Source: an uncultured Paracoccaceae bacterium (GTDB lineage: Bacteria; Pseudomonadota; Alphaproteobacteria; Rhodobacterales; Rhodobacteraceae). Taken from it: a stretch of 64,000 nucleotides of DNA. The stretch covers positions 186,001 to 250,000 of the forward strand of contig CANMTD010000001.1 of assembly GCA_947500775.1 (NCBI GenBank), written 5' to 3'. The position numbers and the translations under genes are program-made. Below are positions 7,505 to 16,679 of the stretch, piece after piece; position 1 is the stretch's first letter, and each line of letters starts with the position of its first letter. A model generated the notes under the pieces. It did not search any database and was not told where the DNA came from. It saw nothing but the letters and a program-made list of their open reading frames with translations.

Positions 7505-8680
7505 ATGACCGACATCGTAATTCTGGGCGGGGCCCGTACTGCCATTGGCACATTTGGTGGCGCGCTGGCGGGCACGACCCCCATCGACCTGGGCACGGTT
7601 GTCAGCAAGGCCGCATTGTCGCGGGCGGGTGTTGACGGGGCGCAGATCGGTCATGTGGTCTTTGGCCATATCATCAATACCGAACCGCGCGACATGTATG
7701 TCAGCCGGGCCGCAGCCATGCAGGCAGGCGTGCCCGATAGCGTTCCCGCGATGAATGTGAACCGGTTGTGCGGGTCGGGGACGCAGGCGATCGTGTCGGT
7801 GGCGCAGTCGCTGATGCTGGGCGATGCGGATTTCGGTCTGGCAGGCGGCGCGGAATGCATGAGCCGGTCGCCCTATATCCTGCCCGCCGCCCGCTGGGGG
7901 CAGAAGATGGGCGATGTCGGCGCACAGGACATGATGCTGGGCGCGCTGAACTGCCCGTTTGGCACCGGCCACATGGGCGTGACCGCCGAAAACGTCGCCG
8001 CCGAATACGGGATCAGCCGCGAAGCACAGGATGCCTTTGCTCTGGAAAGCCAGAACCGGGCGGCGCGGGCCATCGAAAGCGGTGTCTTCGCCGATCAGAT
8101 CGTTCCGGTCGAGGTGCGCGTCAAACGCGATACGGTTGCGTTTTGCGTGGACGAACACCCCAAGGCCACATCGGCCGAAGCTTTGGCCGGGTTGCGCCCT
8201 GCGTTCCAGAAGGACGGGACCGTGACGGCGGGCAACGCCTCGGGCATCAATGACGGGGCGGCGGCCGTGGTTCTGGCCCGCGCCGACGCGGCCGAAAAAG
8301 CCGGGCTGACGCCGCGCGCCCGGATTTTGGGCTATGCCCACGCCGGTGTCCGCCCCGAGGTGATGGGCATCGGCCCGATCCCGGCAGTGCGCAATTTGTT
8401 GGAGCGGACCGGCCTGTCGCTTGGCGATTTCGACGTCATCGAATCGAACGAAGCCTTCGCCGCGCAGGCGCTGGCCGTGAACAACGAACTTGGGCTTGAT
8501 CCGGCCCGGGTCAACCCGAACGGCGGGGCCATCGCATTGGGCCACCCGGTGGGCGCGACCGGGGCGATTCTGGTGGTCAAAGCCATGTACGAACTGGAAC
8601 GGACCGGTGGCTCCAAGGCGCTGGTCACAATGTGCATCGGCGGGGGGCAGGGGATCGCCATGGCGATCGAACGGGTCTGA
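7505..8680 (+). CDS. Acetyl-CoA C-acyltransferase (thiolase)
   Basis: 391 residues, normal thiolase length. It condenses or cleaves acyl-CoA plus acetyl-CoA. The active-site residues are all present: Cys89 in NRLCGSGTQ, His347 in GHPVGATGA and Cys377 in CIGGGQG. The biosynthetic type (PhaA/BktB-like) fits best, but a beta-oxidation or amino-acid catabolic role cannot be excluded. A strong ribosome binding site AGGGAGGA lies 5 bases before the ATG. No phaB or other partner is next to it. Confidence 0.9.
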   Translation: MTDIVILGGARTAIGTFGGALAGTTPIDLGTVVSKAALSRAGVDGAQIGHVVFGHIINTEPRDMYVSRAAAMQAGVPDSVPAMNVNRLCGSGTQAIVSVAQSLMLGDADFGLAGGAECMSRSPYILPAARWGQKMGDVGAQDMMLGALNCPFGTGHMGVTAENVAAEYGISREAQDAFALESQNRAARAIESGVFADQIVPVEVRVKRDTVAFCVDEHPKATSAEALAGLRPAFQKDGTVTAGNASGINDGAAAVVLARADAAEKAGLTPRARILGYAHAGVRPEVMGIGPIPAVRNLLERTGLSLGDFDVIESNEAFAAQALAVNNELGLDPARVNPNGGAIALGHPVGATGAILVVKAMYELERTGGSKALVTMCIGGGQGIAMAIERV

Positions 8681-8747
8681 AACCGGTTAAGACCATGTTC
8701 ACCTTGATGCGGAAGGATGCAGTCTGACACCGTAAGGTCGAGGACGC

Positions 8748-11336
8748 ATGAGTTTTGAACAAAGACTGGCAGAGGAACGGCGGGCGCGTTTGGCCGCCGA
8801 ACGCCTGCTGGACCAAAAAAGCCGCGAGCTGTTCGACGCAAACCGAAAGCTGTCGCAACATGCGCGTGCCTTGTCCGACGAAATCGTCGAGACCAAGCAG
8901 CAGGCCGAAGAACTGCGTGGCGAATACACGCAGGTCCGGGGCGAGTTGGAACAGGTCTCGAACGCTTTCGAACTTGCGGAACGGCGGTTGTGGGATTCGT
9001 TGGAAACCATTCGCGACGGGTTCGCGGTGTTCAACGCCGACAATGAAATGGTGGCGGCCAACGGTGCCTATCTGGCGGTGTTTGATGGGCTCGAGGCGGT
9101 CGGGCTGGGCGCGCGCTATGACGATATCATCCATCTGCTCGCCGAAGAGGGTATCGTCGATACCGAAGGTGTCCCGACCGCCCTGTGGATCGAACAGATG
9201 ACCGACCGCTGGCGGCAGGACCCGATGCCGCCAAAGGTGATCCGTCTGTGGAGCGGGCAATACATCAAGCTGATCGACCGCCGAACCCCCGCTGGCGACA
9301 TCGTAAGCCTGAACCTGAACATCACCGAAATGATGCGCATGTGGGCCGCGGTCGAGGCGATCCCGGACGGGTTCGTCCTCTACGATCACGATGACAGGCT
9401 GGTCATGTGCAACGACCGGTATCGCGAATTCTATTGTGACAGCGCCCCGGCGATGACACCGGGCGCCACCTTCGAAGATATTCTGCGCTATGGTTTGAAA
9501 CAGGGCCAATACGAAGACGCGATTGGCCGCGAAGAGGAATGGCTGTCGGACCGTCTGGTCCAGCATCAGGCCGCCAATTCCGTGGTCGAGCAGAAATTGA
9601 GAAGCGGTCGCTGGCTGCGAATCCTTGAAAAACGCACCCCCGATGGCGGGCTGGTCGGGTTGCGCGTGGATATCACCGAACAGAAAAGACAACAGATTGT
9701 TCTGGAGGAATCGCGGATCGCCGCCGAAAGCGCAAACCGCGCCAAATCCGCGTTTCTGGCGAATATGAGCCATGAGCTGCGCACCCCGATGAACGGCGTT
9801 GTCGGCATGGCCGAACTGCTGTGCGACACCAACATGAGCGAGGAACAGCGCCTTTACGCCGAAACCATCAAGAATTCGGGCGAGGCGCTGTTGTCCCTGC
9901 TGAACGATGTGCTGGATTATTCGAAAATCGAGGCGGAAAAGCTGCAACTGCATCCCGAACCCTTTGATCTGGAACGCACGATCCACGAAATCGTCATGCT
10001 GCTGCGGGGCACGGCGCATGACAAGGCGCTTGAGCTTTACATCGACTATGACATGTTCCAGCCGACCCGGTTCATCGGCGACCGTGGCCGTATCCGGCAG
10101 GTGCTGACCAATCTGATCGGCAATGCGATCAAATTCACCGAAAAAGGACATGTTCTGGTGCGGGTTGTCGGGCTGGAGGCCGATAAGGCCGGACTGCAGC
10201 GCATTCACCTGACCGTCGAAGATACCGGCATCGGGATCGCACCGGAAATGCAGGCCCATATCTTCGGCGAATTCAATCAGGTTGAAGACCAGCAAAACCG
10301 CAAATTCGAAGGCACCGGGCTGGGTCTGGCGATTTCCAAACGGCTGGTCGAATTGATGGGGGGCGAATTGTGGCTGGATTCCGAAAAGGACAAGGGGTCG
10401 TCGTTTGGCATCTGCCTGACATTGCCGGTCTCGGACGAAGACATTGGCGAACCCCTGCACCTGCCGCAGCAAAGCGGGCGGGTGCTGGTTGTTGATGACC
10501 ACGAGGTCAATCGCACAATTCTGGACCGGCAGCTTGCGCCGATCGGATTGGACATAACCATGTACCACAGCGCGACCGCTGCGGTGAAGGCGATGCCCGA
10601 CGCGCCACCGTTTGACCTGATCATCACCGATCACAAAATGCCGGGGATGGACGGGGTGGAATTCGCCCGCCACCTGCGCAACGCAGGCGTGACCACGCCG
10701 ATCCTGATGCTGACCTCGAACCCCGCGATGCTGCGCGAGGGCGCGACAGAGGGGTTGATCGAAATGACGTTGCAGAAACCTGTGTTGCGTCATCAGTTGT
10801 ACAACTGGGTGAACAATCTGCTGACGGGGGGGGATTGCGATACGCAGGCCAAACCTGCCGATGTCCCGCCCCTGCCGGCCGTTGCCCGGACCGGAGAGCG
10901 CCGGATGCGGGTTCTGGCCGCCGAAGACAATCGGACCAACCGTCTGGTGTTCAGCAAGATGGTCAAGGACTATGATATTGACCTGACATTCGCGAAAAAC
11001 GGGCGCGAGGCGGTCGAGGCGTTCACATCCGACCGTCCGGATATGATTTTCATGGATATTTCCATGCCCGAAATGGATGGCAAGGAAGCGACCCGCGCAA
11101 TTCGCGCGCTGGAAGAACAAGCTGGCGGTGAACCGGTTCCGATTGTCGCCCTGACCGCCCATGCGTTGGAAGGCGACGCCGAAGAAATCCTGTTGGCGGG
11201 GTTGGATCATTATCTGACCAAGCCCCTGCGCAAACCGGAAATCGCGGCGGCCATTCGCGCCCATGCGCCACCCGGCTGCATTCCCGTTCCCGGCGCGCAG
11301 GAACCGGGCGAAACGCAGACAGCTGCCGCGGTCTAG
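8748..11336 (+). CDS. PAS-domain hybrid histidine kinase with two receiver domains
   Basis: 862 residues. Order: N-terminal coiled coil (1-80), two PAS-like domains (about 85-200 and 205-310), HisKA with SHELRTPMNGVVGM (phospho-His342), HATPase with NAIKFTEKGHVLV and GTGLGLAISKRL, REC1 (Asp628 in ITDHKMPGMDG) and REC2 (Asp770 in MDISMPEMDG). There are no membrane segments, so it is cytosolic. There is no HPt domain, so a separate phosphotransfer protein would be needed. The signal is unknown. It stands alone between the thiolase and the convergent yaaA. Confidence 0.9.
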   Translation: MSFEQRLAEERRARLAAERLLDQKSRELFDANRKLSQHARALSDEIVETKQQAEELRGEYTQVRGELEQVSNAFELAERRLWDSLETIRDGFAVFNADNEMVAANGAYLAVFDGLEAVGLGARYDDIIHLLAEEGIVDTEGVPTALWIEQMTDRWRQDPMPPKVIRLWSGQYIKLIDRRTPAGDIVSLNLNITEMMRMWAAVEAIPDGFVLYDHDDRLVMCNDRYREFYCDSAPAMTPGATFEDILRYGLKQGQYEDAIGREEEWLSDRLVQHQAANSVVEQKLRSGRWLRILEKRTPDGGLVGLRVDITEQKRQQIVLEESRIAAESANRAKSAFLANMSHELRTPMNGVVGMAELLCDTNMSEEQRLYAETIKNSGEALLSLLNDVLDYSKIEAEKLQLHPEPFDLERTIHEIVMLLRGTAHDKALELYIDYDMFQPTRFIGDRGRIRQVLTNLIGNAIKFTEKGHVLVRVVGLEADKAGLQRIHLTVEDTGIGIAPEMQAHIFGEFNQVEDQQNRKFEGTGLGLAISKRLVELMGGELWLDSEKDKGSSFGICLTLPVSDEDIGEPLHLPQQSGRVLVVDDHEVNRTILDRQLAPIGLDITMYHSATAAVKAMPDAPPFDLIITDHKMPGMDGVEFARHLRNAGVTTPILMLTSNPAMLREGATEGLIEMTLQKPVLRHQLYNWVNNLLTGGDCDTQAKPADVPPLPAVARTGERRMRVLAAEDNRTNRLVFSKMVKDYDIDLTFAKNGREAVEAFTSDRPDMIFMDISMPEMDGKEATRAIRALEEQAGGEPVPIVALTAHALEGDAEEILLAGLDHYLTKPLRKPEIAAAIRAHAPPGCIPVPGAQEPGETQTAAAV

Positions 11337-11339
11337 GGG

Positions 11340-12113
11340 CTACGCCGCCGTGTCCCGCAGGAAAACCAACCGGTCGTTGTCGGATCGTTCCGCGTCAAAC
11401 CGGTATCCGCCCGTGCCGAACTCTCGCAGGGCCAGCGGGTCCGTCAACCTGTTCTGAACGATGTATCGTGCCATCGCGCCGCGGGCCTTTTTGGCATAGA
11501 AGCTGACGATCTTTGCCTCGTTCCCGCGTTGTTCCAGAAACACCGGAGTGATCACCTTGGGCGTCAACGCGGATGGGTCGACCGCGCTGAAATATTCGGT
11601 CGAGGCGCAGTTCACCAACAGGTCCGACCCGGCCTCTTTGGCGGCTTGGTTCAACGCCAGCGCCAGCCGGTCGCCCCAATAGGCATACAAGGTCTTGCCG
11701 CGATCGGTGGCCAGACGGCTGCCCATTTCCAGCCGGTAAGGTTGGATCGCATCCAACGGGCGCAGCAGGCCGTAAAGCCCGGATAATATGCGCAGCCGAT
11801 CCTGCGCCCACCGCAGATCATCGGCCTCCAACGTCGCGGCCTCCAACCCGGCATAGGTGTCCCCGGCAAAGGTCAGCGCGGCCGCCTTGGCGTTTTCGGG
11901 GGTCGAGGCGGCGGCGAAATCTGCAAATCGGTCGGCGTTCAGCTTGGCCAGCGCCTCGCTGATGCCCATCAGCTTTTGCAGATCAGCCGCCGTCAGGGCG
12001 CGGGCGTATTCGGCCAGGGTATTGGCGTCGGCCTGAAATTCGGGCTGCTGAAACGGCAGATCATCGCGTTTATCAAGATCAAGCCGTTTGGCGGGGGAGA
12101 TGACGACAAGCAT
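11340..12113 (-). CDS. yaaA: Peroxide stress protein YaaA (DUF328)
   Basis: 257 residues, family length, starting MLVVISPAKRLDLDKRDDLP, with GLYGLLRPLDAIQPYRLEMG and ASTEYFSAVD. In E. coli YaaA lowers free iron and protects DNA during peroxide stress and binds unusual DNA structures. It ends 4 bases from the convergent kinase stop. It lies downstream of recQ on the same strand (62-base gap), so possibly cotranscribed. Confidence 0.92.
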   Translation of the reverse strand: MLVVISPAKRLDLDKRDDLPFQQPEFQADANTLAEYARALTAADLQKLMGISEALAKLNADRFADFAAASTPENAKAAALTFAGDTYAGLEAATLEADDLRWAQDRLRILSGLYGLLRPLDAIQPYRLEMGSRLATDRGKTLYAYWGDRLALALNQAAKEAGSDLLVNCASTEYFSAVDPSALTPKVITPVFLEQRGNEAKIVSFYAKKARGAMARYIVQNRLTDPLALREFGTGGYRFDAERSDNDRLVFLRDTAA

Positions 12114-12175
12114 ATCTGGTACCGTTTTCCAATGACATTCCCATATCTAGCATGTCCCGCGCTAAGGTCCAGCGA

Positions 12176-14221
12176 TCATGCCTCTTGCAGGATTTGCAGA
12201 AACGCCGCGCCGAAGCGTTCGGTTTTTTGCGGTCCCATGCCAGGCAGACGTTCCATCTGTTCCAATGTCGCGGGTCGCCGTTCGGCGATATGCGACAGGG
12301 TCGTGCTGTTGCAATTCAGATATTTTTCGGTGCCCGCCGCGCCGCGTGCCAGTTCCATTTGCGCGGCGTGCAACTGGTCGAACACCGCCGCGCCATCCCG
12401 CCCGGCCAGTTTGCGGCGCGCCGGGTGGGGCGCTTCGGCAATGGCGCCGGTGATCACCTCAAGAAACGCCGTGCCATAGCGTTCCAGTTTCTTGGCCCCG
12501 ACCCCGCCGATACCGGCCATCTGGTCCAGCGTCTCGGGCCGGGTTTCGGCCATTTCGATCAGGGTGCGGTCGTTGAAAATGACATAGGCGGGCACCCGGG
12601 CTGCTTCGGCAAAGGCGCGGCGGCGGGCCTTGAGCGCGGACAAAAGCGGCGCATCTTCGTCCGAGACCAGCATCTTGACCGCCGGGCGTCCGGTGGATTT
12701 CTGAATGGTGTCACGGCGCAGGGCGATTGTCGCCTCGTCGCGCAGGATCGGGCGGGCGGTTTCGGTCATGCGCAGGGCGCCGTGGCGTTCGGGATCGGGG
12801 CGCACCAGATCGTGGCCCATCATCTGCCGGAACACCGCCTGCCATTGGCGGCGGTCATATTCGCGCCCGACCCCGAAAGTGGGCAGATCATCATGGCCGC
12901 GCGCCCGGATCTTGTCGGTGGCATTGCCCAGCAGAATGTCGATCAGATGGCCCGAGCCGAAATATTCGCCCGTGCGCAGGATCGCCGACAGTGCCTTGCG
13001 CACCGATTGGGTGCCGTCAAACACATCGGCGGGGGTGTCGCACAGATCGCAATGGCCGCAAGGGTCGATGGTTTCGCCGAAATATCCCAACAGGGTCTGA
13101 CGGCGACAATGCAGCGCCTCGGCCAGACCCAGCAGCGCATTCAGCCGGGCATGGTCGGCCATGCGGCGTTCGGGCGGGGCCAGACCTTCGTCGATCTGGG
13201 CGCGGCGCAGGCGGATGTCTTCTGGGCCGAACAGGGTCAGGGTTTCGGCGGGCGCGCCATCGCGGCCCGCGCGGCCGATTTCCTGATAATACGCCTCGAT
13301 CGATTTGGGCAGATCGGCATGGGCGACCCAGCGGATATCGGGCTTGTCGACCCCCATGCCAAAGGCCACGGTGGCCACAACGATCAGCCCGTCTTCGCGT
13401 TGGAACCGGGTTTCGACAGCGCGCCGGGGCTCTGCCTCCATCCCGCCGTGATAGTAACAGGCGGTATGCCCGGCCTCGGACAGGGCTTTGGCCAGACTTT
13501 CGGTTTTGGCGCGGGTCCCGCAATAGACGATGCCGGACTGGCCTTTGCGGGCGGCGGCAAAGTTCAGGATCTGGGTGCGCGGGCTGTTCTTGACCTGAAA
13601 CGCCAGATGGATGTTGGGCCGGTCAAACCCGTGCAGAAAGGTTTCGGGCGCCTGTCCGTCGAACAGCCGGGTGACGATCTCGGTCCGGGTTTCGGCATCG
13701 GCGGTGGCGGTGAAGGCGGCCAGAGGCACGTCCAGTGTCTTTCGCAGATCGCCGATGCGCAGGTAATCGGGCCGGAAATCATGGCCCCACTGGCTGACGC
13801 AATGCGCCTCGTCTACCGCGATCAGGCCGACGCCGATCCGGCGCAGCATGTTGATGGTGCCGCCCGCGGCCAACCGTTCGGGGGCCATATACAGCAGCTT
13901 CATCTCGCCCGCGTCCAGCGCGCGGAACACCTCGTCGGTTTCTTCGTCGGTATTGCCTGAGGTCAGGGCACCGGCGACCACGCCCGCCTCGCGCAGCGCG
14001 CGGACCTGATCGCGCATCAGGGCGATCAGGGGCGAGATGACCACCGTCACCCCGTCGCGGCAGAGCGCGGGCAGTTGAAAACAAAGGGATTTACCGCCGC
14101 CCGTGGGCATGATCGCCAGCGTGTTGCGGCCTTCGGTGACGGCCTGCACGATCTCGGCCTGTCCGGGGCGGAACCGGTCAAAGCCAAAGACAGAGGATAA
14201 AAGTGCTGTGGCTGAGGCCAT
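12176..14221 (-). CDS. recQ: ATP-dependent DNA helicase RecQ
   Basis: 681 residues. Walker A is MPTGGGKS (GGGKS at 41-45) and Walker B is VDEAHCVSQWGHD. The second RecA-like domain contains VATVAFGMGVDKPDIRWV and QEIGRAGRDG. A four-Cys zinc site (LHCRRQ ... DPCGHCDLCD) and a winged-helix region follow, then two HRDC domains (about 515-590 and 610-681). E. coli RecQ has a single HRDC; the tandem pair is a variant seen in some other bacteria. It acts in recombination and fork repair. Confidence 0.96.
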   Translation of the reverse strand: MASATALLSSVFGFDRFRPGQAEIVQAVTEGRNTLAIMPTGGGKSLCFQLPALCRDGVTVVISPLIALMRDQVRALREAGVVAGALTSGNTDEETDEVFRALDAGEMKLLYMAPERLAAGGTINMLRRIGVGLIAVDEAHCVSQWGHDFRPDYLRIGDLRKTLDVPLAAFTATADAETRTEIVTRLFDGQAPETFLHGFDRPNIHLAFQVKNSPRTQILNFAAARKGQSGIVYCGTRAKTESLAKALSEAGHTACYYHGGMEAEPRRAVETRFQREDGLIVVATVAFGMGVDKPDIRWVAHADLPKSIEAYYQEIGRAGRDGAPAETLTLFGPEDIRLRRAQIDEGLAPPERRMADHARLNALLGLAEALHCRRQTLLGYFGETIDPCGHCDLCDTPADVFDGTQSVRKALSAILRTGEYFGSGHLIDILLGNATDKIRARGHDDLPTFGVGREYDRRQWQAVFRQMMGHDLVRPDPERHGALRMTETARPILRDEATIALRRDTIQKSTGRPAVKMLVSDEDAPLLSALKARRRAFAEAARVPAYVIFNDRTLIEMAETRPETLDQMAGIGGVGAKKLERYGTAFLEVITGAIAEAPHPARRKLAGRDGAAVFDQLHAAQMELARGAAGTEKYLNCNSTTLSHIAERRPATLEQMERLPGMGPQKTERFGAAFLQILQEA

Positions 14222-14292
14222 GAACCTGCTGGGGATTAGGGGATTGCCTGATTTTTCACGAACATCCCACAGCGCGATTCCGGGGACAAGCC

Positions 14293-14580
14293 CTAGCCGA
14301 AGGCGTACATGTTATTTCTGATCACGATCCGCGCCGCGAAAACCCCCAGCAATACGATCAGCGGGGCCAGATCCAGCCCGCCAGTATGCGGCAGCATCCG
14401 GCGAATGGGTTGATAGATCGGTTCCAGAATGCGGTGCAGCCCGTCCCAAAGCTGTGCCACCAGGGGTTGGCGCAGGTTCAGAACCTGAAAATTGATCAGC
14501 CAGCTCATGATGATATGGGCGATGATGATGAACCACACGAGGTCCAGGATCAGCATCAGAATTTGAAATATCGATGTCAT
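14293..14580 (-). CDS. YggT-family membrane protein
   Basis: 95 residues with two hydrophobic helices (LDLVWFIIIAHIIMSWLINF and LAPLIVLLGVFAARIVI). Between them is the family loop LRQPLVAQLWDGLHRILEPIYQPIRRMLP. YggT proteins are inner-membrane proteins linked to osmotic tolerance or division-site functions; the mechanism is unclear. It is divergent from the thioesterase gene. Confidence 0.88.
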   Translation of the reverse strand: MTSIFQILMLILDLVWFIIIAHIIMSWLINFQVLNLRQPLVAQLWDGLHRILEPIYQPIRRMLPHTGGLDLAPLIVLLGVFAARIVIRNNMYAFG

Positions 14581-14714
14581 GGTCGGGCGTTCCTTCGGAA
14601 AACTGTTGCCCGAAACAGGTAAGGTTTACGCGGGCAGGTGGCAACCACCTTCCGCGACGTCGCTGCTTGACGTTCACGTCAACTTTGGCATGGTGCGGGC
14701 AAAGGAGCACACAA

Positions 14715-15245
14715 ATGTATCCGATTGTCCGCCTTGCCAAGGAAATGATCCTGCAGTCCCGCGCACCGCGTTTGTCGCTGTTCGAGACCCACGTCAGCCA
14801 TCACATGTGCTGGCCCTGGGATATCGACATGTGGATGGAGCTGAACAACGGCCGCACCCTGACCTTATATGATCTGGGGCGGATCGGTATGTTCATACGT
14901 CTGGGGATGGTTCGCGGGTTAAAGAAAAACCGTTGGGCGGGCACCGTTGCCGGGTCCAGCGTGCGGTACCGGCGCCGGGTGCGGATGTTCGACCGGTTCG
15001 AAATGCGCAGCCGGATCATCGGCTGGGATGCGCGGTTCGTCTATTCCGAACAATCGATGTGGCGGGGCGGCGACTGTACCTCGCATGTGTTGTTGCGCAT
15101 GGCGATCACCGGCAAGGATGGTCTGGTGCCCACCGAAACCGTATCGCAGGTCATGCTGGACGGGGCCAAAAGCCCCGATTTGCCCGCATGGGTCCAGGCC
15201 TGGGCCGCGGCAGACGGGCAACGCCCCTGGCCCCCGGAAATGTAG
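14715..15245 (+). CDS. Acyl-CoA thioesterase-like hotdog-fold protein
   Basis: 176 residues. The motif WDIDMWMELNNGRTLTLYDLGRIG is the hotdog substrate loop of the thioesterase family found next to many alphaproteobacterial lipid genes. RRVRMFDRFEMRSRIIGWD and FVYSEQSMWRGG follow the usual strand order. The start is ATG 14715 with AAAGGAG at 14701-14707. The substrate is unknown. It begins a same-strand run (thioesterase, MFS, mepA, phytase-like, yhhQ). Confidence 0.75.
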   Translation: MYPIVRLAKEMILQSRAPRLSLFETHVSHHMCWPWDIDMWMELNNGRTLTLYDLGRIGMFIRLGMVRGLKKNRWAGTVAGSSVRYRRRVRMFDRFEMRSRIIGWDARFVYSEQSMWRGGDCTSHVLLRMAITGKDGLVPTETVSQVMLDGAKSPDLPAWVQAWAAADGQRPWPPEM

Positions 15246-15305
15246 CGGCTTGCGCGGGCAGGGCTTTCCCGGTCATATCGCCGCAGGTTGGTCAGGGGGC
15301 AGGAC

Positions 15306-16679
15306 ATGGCGCAGATTTCGGCACGCAAACGCATCTGGGGCTGGTTTTTCTTTGACTGGGCCAGTCAGCCCTATAACACCCTGCTGCTGACCTTCGTTTT
15401 CGGCCCCTATATCAACAGTCTTCTGGGCGATGGGTCCAAGGCGCAGGCGGCCTGGGGGTACGGCGTGGGTGCGGCGGGCCTGCTGATTGCGATCGCGGCG
15501 CCGGTTCTGGGCGCAATCGCCGATCGCGCGGGGGGGCGCATCCGGTTTATCTGGCTGTTCTCGGCCATGTATGTGCTGGGGTCCTTTGGGCTGTGGTGGA
15601 CCGCGCCGGACAGTTTCAACCTGTGGTCCACGATGTTTCTGTTCGCGCTTGGCCTGATCGGGATGGAGTTCGCGACGATTTTCACCAATGCCATGCTGCC
15701 CGATCTGGCAGATCCCGAAGACATTGGTGGTGTGTCGGGCTCTGGCTGGGCGTTCGGCTATCTGGGTGGGCTGATCACGCTTGTGATCATGCTGTTGTGC
15801 TTTGTCGAAAGCGGCGGCACCGAAAAAACGCTGATCGGGCTTGATCCGCTGTTCGGTCTGGACGCCAGCGCGCGGGAAGGGACCCGTTTCGTCGGCCCCT
15901 TCACCGCCATCTGGTATGCGGTTTTCATGATCCCCTTCTTCATGTGGGTGAAGGAGCCGCCAAAGCCCGGCACCCTGAACATCCGTCAGGCGGTCGGCTC
16001 GGCCCTGCCCGAACTGCGTCTGACCCTGCGCCATTTGCCCGATACACCCAGCCTGTTCGCCTATCTGACGTCGTCGATGTTTTATCGCGATGCGCTGAAC
16101 GGCATGTATGTTTTTGGCGGGATTTATGCGGCCGGGGTTCTGGAGTGGTCGGTTGTCGACGTGGGCATATTCGGGATTCTGGCGGTGATTTCGGGCGCGG
16201 TTTTCGCCTGGCTGGGGGGCAAGGCCGACAATCGTTTTGGCCCGAAACCGGTGATTGCGGTCTGTGTTCTGGTCCTGACCGCCGTGGCGATATCGGTTGT
16301 CTTCGTGTCGCGGGAAAAGGTGATGGGCATGCCTGTCGCCGAGGGATCGAACCTGCCTGACATCGCCTTCTACATCATCGGGGCGGTGATCGGTGCGGCG
16401 GGTGGCGCGTTGCAATCGGCCAGTCGGACGATGATGGTGCGCCAGGCCCGCCCCGGCCGTATGACCGAGGCTTTCGGCCTTTACGCCCTGTCGGGCAAGG
16501 CCACGTCGTTCATCGCGCCGCTGTCCATCGGCGTCGTGACCGATATCAGCGGAAGCCAGCAATTGGGCATCACGCCGCTGATCTTCCTCTTTCTTCTTGG
16601 GCTCATCCTGCTACGCTGGGTGAAACCAGATGGCGAACGAGCAGAAGAATGGTCCGGATCCTCTCACTCCTCTTCCTGA
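15306..16679 (+). CDS. MFS transporter, UMF1/Atg22-like
   Basis: 457 residues with about 12 hydrophobic segments. The N-terminus WGWFFFDWASQPYNTLLLTF is diagnostic for the UMF1 (vacuole effluxer Atg22-like) branch. GAIADRAGGRIRFIWLF is motif A, and a periplasmic or cytoplasmic loop at about 175-210 is typical. The substrate is unknown; amino-acid efflux is known for fungal Atg22. The start is ATG 15306. The last 31 bases overlap mepA. Confidence 0.85.
   Translation: MAQISARKRIWGWFFFDWASQPYNTLLLTFVFGPYINSLLGDGSKAQAAWGYGVGAAGLLIAIAAPVLGAIADRAGGRIRFIWLFSAMYVLGSFGLWWTAPDSFNLWSTMFLFALGLIGMEFATIFTNAMLPDLADPEDIGGVSGSGWAFGYLGGLITLVIMLLCFVESGGTEKTLIGLDPLFGLDASAREGTRFVGPFTAIWYAVFMIPFFMWVKEPPKPGTLNIRQAVGSALPELRLTLRHLPDTPSLFAYLTSSMFYRDALNGMYVFGGIYAAGVLEWSVVDVGIFGILAVISGAVFAWLGGKADNRFGPKPVIAVCVLVLTAVAISVVFVSREKVMGMPVAEGSNLPDIAFYIIGAVIGAAGGALQSASRTMMVRQARPGRMTEAFGLYALSGKATSFIAPLSIGVVTDISGSQQLGITPLIFLFLLGLILLRWVKPDGERAEEWSGSSHSSS

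Noticed and set aside
8625-11264. Very long open frames antisense to real genes (for example opposite the hybrid kinase, recQ, yidC, the EAL gene and the EamA region)
   Set aside because: They lie wholly opposite well-supported genes and translate to Arg/Pro/Gly/His-rich low-complexity sequence, as expected in high-GC DNA.
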